Below, in pieces: positions 61,971 through 64,000 of a DNA stretch of 64,000 nt. Both the position numbers and the translations under genes were made by a program. A model generated the notes under the pieces. It made no database searches. It was given only the letters and a program-made list of their open reading frames with translations, and was not told the origin of the DNA. Each line of letters opens with the position of its first letter. Position 1 is the stretch's first letter. Source of the stretch: Sulfurospirillum oryzae (GTDB lineage Bacteria > Campylobacterota > Campylobacteria > Campylobacterales > Sulfurospirillaceae); NCBI RefSeq assembly GCF_025770725.1, contig NZ_JANZKZ010000004.1, forward strand, positions 149,821 to 213,820, in the 5' to 3' direction.

Positions 61971-63157
61971 GAGAAAGACTTTTTTTACTTCTTATTCTTG
62001 TGCTCAGTTGTGCCTTATTGACGTATGGTGCGCAAAGTATCTCTATTAGCCACGATGAAGCCAATATCTTTTTTAATGGCACCAATCTCATTCATTACCT
62101 TGCCGTGTACTCAACACAGCTTTTTGGGCAAAATGACTTTGCGCTTCGGTTACCTTTTATTCTGATCCATCTAGCTTCTATTGTTTTGTTGTATAAGATT
62201 GGCAAACTTTTTTTAAAAAAACGGATTGACCGCATTTTTTCTGTTGCGCTTTATGCCTTTTTACCAGGAGTCAACGGCGTAGCTCTTTTGGTTAACAGCG
62301 GCATCGTTGTAATCTTTTTTAGTCTTTTATTTACCTATCTTTATCTCAAAGAGTACAAAGTCGCTTCTCAATTAGTACTTATCGTCTGCCTTTTCATCGA
62401 TAACTCATTTGCTATTTTTTATATTGCGTTATTTGTCTATGCTCTTATGAAACGTAAAACCGACCTGCTTATTTTGACGCTGATTTTATTTAGTGCTTCG
62501 ATGTATCTGTATGGATTTGACACAGGTGGAAAACCTAAGGGTTATTTTATAGATACACTGGGTATCTATGCCATTGTTTTTTCTCCGCTTCTCTTTTTGT
62601 ACTTTGTGTATGCGATGTACCGCATTCTTATTAAAGAAGAAAAGAATCTTCTATGGTATATCTCTTTCTTTTCTTTAGTTGTTTCATTGCTTCTTTCATT
62701 GCGACAAAAACTTTTACTTGAAGATTTTGCTCCGTTCGTTGTTCTTTCTGTTCCCTTAATGGTCAAAGTCTTTTTCAACAGCTATCGCGTAAGACTTCCC
62801 GCTTTCCGTAAACTACATACGCTCTTTTTTGGGCTAGTGTTGATCTCATTAGTCATCAGCACAGCATTGAGTAGTTTCAATAAGCCTCTTTACGCTTTCA
62901 TGCAAGATCCATCAAAACATTTTGCTATCAATTACCACATTGCAGAAGAGTTGGCGAATGCACTGAAAGCAAAAGGGATTAACAAAGTAGTGATGAAAGA
63001 TGATAAAATGGCTCTCAGACTTAAATTCTATAACATTGAACGTGGTGGAGTTTATAAACTTACAACTCAAAAAGAGATAGAAGAGGGGTATGAGCAGATC
63101 GATATTGCTTATTATGGCAAAGTCGTCAAAGCCTTCTATATCTATCGTATTAGTTAA
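61967..63157 (+). CDS. ArnT/PMT-like membrane glycosyltransferase
   Basis: 396 residues, about 10 membrane helices in the first 290 and a short C-terminal soluble domain. The N-terminal SISHDEANIF resembles the first-loop acidic motif of the PMT/ArnT (GT-C) superfamily, followed by FALRLPFILIHLASIVLLY, also typical. Such enzymes move sugars from lipid carriers to lipid A or proteins on the periplasmic side. Shorter than classical ArnT (about 550). Substrate unknown. Confidence 0.75.
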   Translation: MRERLFLLLILVLSCALLTYGAQSISISHDEANIFFNGTNLIHYLAVYSTQLFGQNDFALRLPFILIHLASIVLLYKIGKLFLKKRIDRIFSVALYAFLPGVNGVALLVNSGIVVIFFSLLFTYLYLKEYKVASQLVLIVCLFIDNSFAIFYIALFVYALMKRKTDLLILTLILFSASMYLYGFDTGGKPKGYFIDTLGIYAIVFSPLLFLYFVYAMYRILIKEEKNLLWYISFFSLVVSLLLSLRQKLLLEDFAPFVVLSVPLMVKVFFNSYRVRLPAFRKLHTLFFGLVLISLVISTALSSFNKPLYAFMQDPSKHFAINYHIAEELANALKAKGINKVVMKDDKMALRLKFYNIERGGVYKLTTQKEIEEGYEQIDIAYYGKVVKAFYIYRIS

Positions 63158-63168
63158 AAGAGGACAAA

Positions 63169-63867
63169 ATGAAAAAAGCGTTTACGATGCTTGAACTGGT
63201 GTTTGTTATTGTCGTCGTAGGCATTTTATCTTATTTTGTTTCCACAGGTTTTCAACGCAACCCCCTGCGCGAAGCCGCCGATCAGTTAGTCACTCATATC
63301 CGCTACACCCAACACCTTGCTATGATAGATGATAGGTTTGACCCAAATGATAATGATTGGTATAAAGAAAGATGGCAAATTCGTTTTGCTAATACAGCTG
63401 GTAGTGATAATGAATGGGCTTATACTATTTATTCTGAAACAGCTGTAGGGGGCCCTGATGGGGTACCAAATGAAAGTGAAATGGCTATAAACCCTCTTGA
63501 TAGAACTAAGCGGCTAACTGGTGGATATAGTGCTGGAACAGTAGCATATAGTGATGCAAAAGCAAGTAAAGAATTAAATTTGGGACATAAGTATGGAGTT
63601 AAAGATATTTATATAGATCCTACAAGTGGCTGTTATGTTAATGCGGGTGCTGGGAATAGAGCGATTTCATTTGATACACTTGGTCGACCGCTATATAATC
63701 ATGCAAATTCTCTAACTGCTATGTATAATGATAATGCCAATATAAGATTAGTACAAACACAATGTAGAATACAAATATGTTTAACCAATCCTTGTACTGC
63801 AGCTACTAATGAGAACAAAATTACAATAGCAATTGAGCCAGAAACAGGTTATACACACATTTTATAA
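63169..63867 (+). CDS. Type IV pilin/pseudopilin-like protein
   Basis: 232 residues. The N-terminus is a class III prepilin signal: short basic leader MKKA, then FTMLELVFVIVVVGILSYF with Glu5 after the expected cleavage before Phe. The C-terminal domain has three cysteines (GCYVN, QCRIQICLTNPC) that could form disulfides. After about residue 48 the DNA shifts to AT-richer codons with many AGA, ATA and GGA, unlike nearby genes. Likely a minor pilin or type II secretion pseudopilin. AGAGGACAAA precedes the start. Confidence 0.85.
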   Translation: MKKAFTMLELVFVIVVVGILSYFVSTGFQRNPLREAADQLVTHIRYTQHLAMIDDRFDPNDNDWYKERWQIRFANTAGSDNEWAYTIYSETAVGGPDGVPNESEMAINPLDRTKRLTGGYSAGTVAYSDAKASKELNLGHKYGVKDIYIDPTSGCYVNAGAGNRAISFDTLGRPLYNHANSLTAMYNDNANIRLVQTQCRIQICLTNPCTAATNENKITIAIEPETGYTHIL

Positions 63868-63883
63868 TCCTTCTTTGTATTTA

Positions 63884-64000
63884 ACCTTATTTTAAGGTGT
63901 ATGGATATATAATTTCGTCCTCGTTTGAGAGAACGGGGTTAAAGAGAAGCACCCAAAGTAGGGGATTTGCTTCAAGTTCATTACCATTTTAACAATGTCA
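63884..64000 (+). other. Structured leader-like sequence at the window end
   Basis: A small hairpin ACCTTA-TTT-TAAGGT (63884-63898) follows the pilin gene, then a TATAAT box (63908-63913) without a clear -35, a hairpin with GAAGCA/TGCTTC stem and CCC/GGG core (63946-63973), and TTTTAACAAT (63987-63996), which resembles the boxA antitermination site. No gene can be called. It could be the start of a stable-RNA operon leader. Confidence 0.35.

Noticed and set aside
1..64000. Prophage, insertion sequence or integrative element
   Set aside because: No transposase, integrase, phage structural gene or flanking direct repeats were seen; only the AbiE-type pair looks accessory.

Overview
This window reads as one continuous piece of chromosome from a Campylobacterota (epsilonproteobacterial) respiratory bacterium, most likely a Sulfurospirillum-type organism. 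The basis is the combination of an epsilon-type dapD, a futalosine-pathway menaquinone gene (mqnE), a Csd4-type cell-shape peptidase, a CcsBA-type cytochrome c lyase, a complete mcc (octahaem cytochrome c sulfite reductase) cluster as known from Wolinella succinogenes, and moderately AT-rich, densely packed genes with many ATGA and TAATG overlaps. The genus is an inference; no 16S sequence is present.

Layout. 0-8.5 kb: 3' part of dapD, a small CxxC protein, a membrane diguanylate cyclase, a tungsten-type aldehyde:ferredoxin oxidoreductase module (AOR, two MoaD/ThiS-like proteins, a ThiF/MoeB-like E1) and a GH17-GT2 beta-glucan synthase-like fusion. 8.8-16.9 kb: YbiT-type ABC-F ATPase, YciH, an AEC transporter, a two-gene K+ channel/RCK system, a SelW-like selenoprotein with an in-frame UGA, an EAL-HDOD protein and Csd4. 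17-24.5 kb (minus strand): HIT protein, radical SAM/SPASM protein, haem-binding GGDEF sensor, glmS, glnD. 24.5-31.7 kb (plus strand): trpB, a secreted protein, an AbiE-type toxin-antitoxin pair, mqnE, purine permease, phosphoribosyltransferase, MFS transporter. 31.7-35.9 kb: HD-GYP response regulator and a hybrid histidine kinase. 36-46.2 kb: a citrate fermentation island (DASS transporter, CitA/CitB-like two-component system, AbrB-family membrane protein, citC-D-E-F and a citX-citG fusion). 46.3-61.2 kb: the sulfite respiration island (mccR, mccS, mccA, mccB, mccC, mccD, ccsA1) followed by a tightly overlapping accessory block with two NosL-like proteins, an ABC transporter, a Cys-rich Sel1 protein and a Cys-containing membrane protein, which I read as a copper-delivery/maturation set for the haem-copper site of MccA. 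61.4-64 kb: trpG/pabA, a membrane glycosyltransferase-like protein, a pilin-like protein and a structured leader-like tail.

How the parts work together. In the citrate island the transporter would bring citrate in, citrate lyase (CitDEF, with the prosthetic group made and attached by CitG/CitX and acetylated by CitC) would split it, and CitAB would control it; two conserved promoter blocks upstream of the transporter and upstream of the AbrB-cit operon support a shared regulator. In the mcc island, a haem-containing sensor kinase with its regulator would control MccA; MccC and MccD would carry electrons from menaquinol; CcsA1 would attach the unusual CX15CH haem.

Two repeat phenomena cut across all of this. 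A perfect palindrome with core TTACATGTAA occurs about 30 times, inside and between genes, far above chance, and recurs in unrelated proteins as LHVK or TCK. A separate three-hairpin intergenic element of about 85 bp occurs three times with compensatory base changes in its stems. No tRNA, complete rRNA, CRISPR array, insertion sequence or prophage was seen. The intergenic gaps are all below about 300 bases; the largest (8536-8808, 35874-36167, 61152-61400) hold promoter-like AT-rich sequence, the palindrome or the conserved blocks described below.
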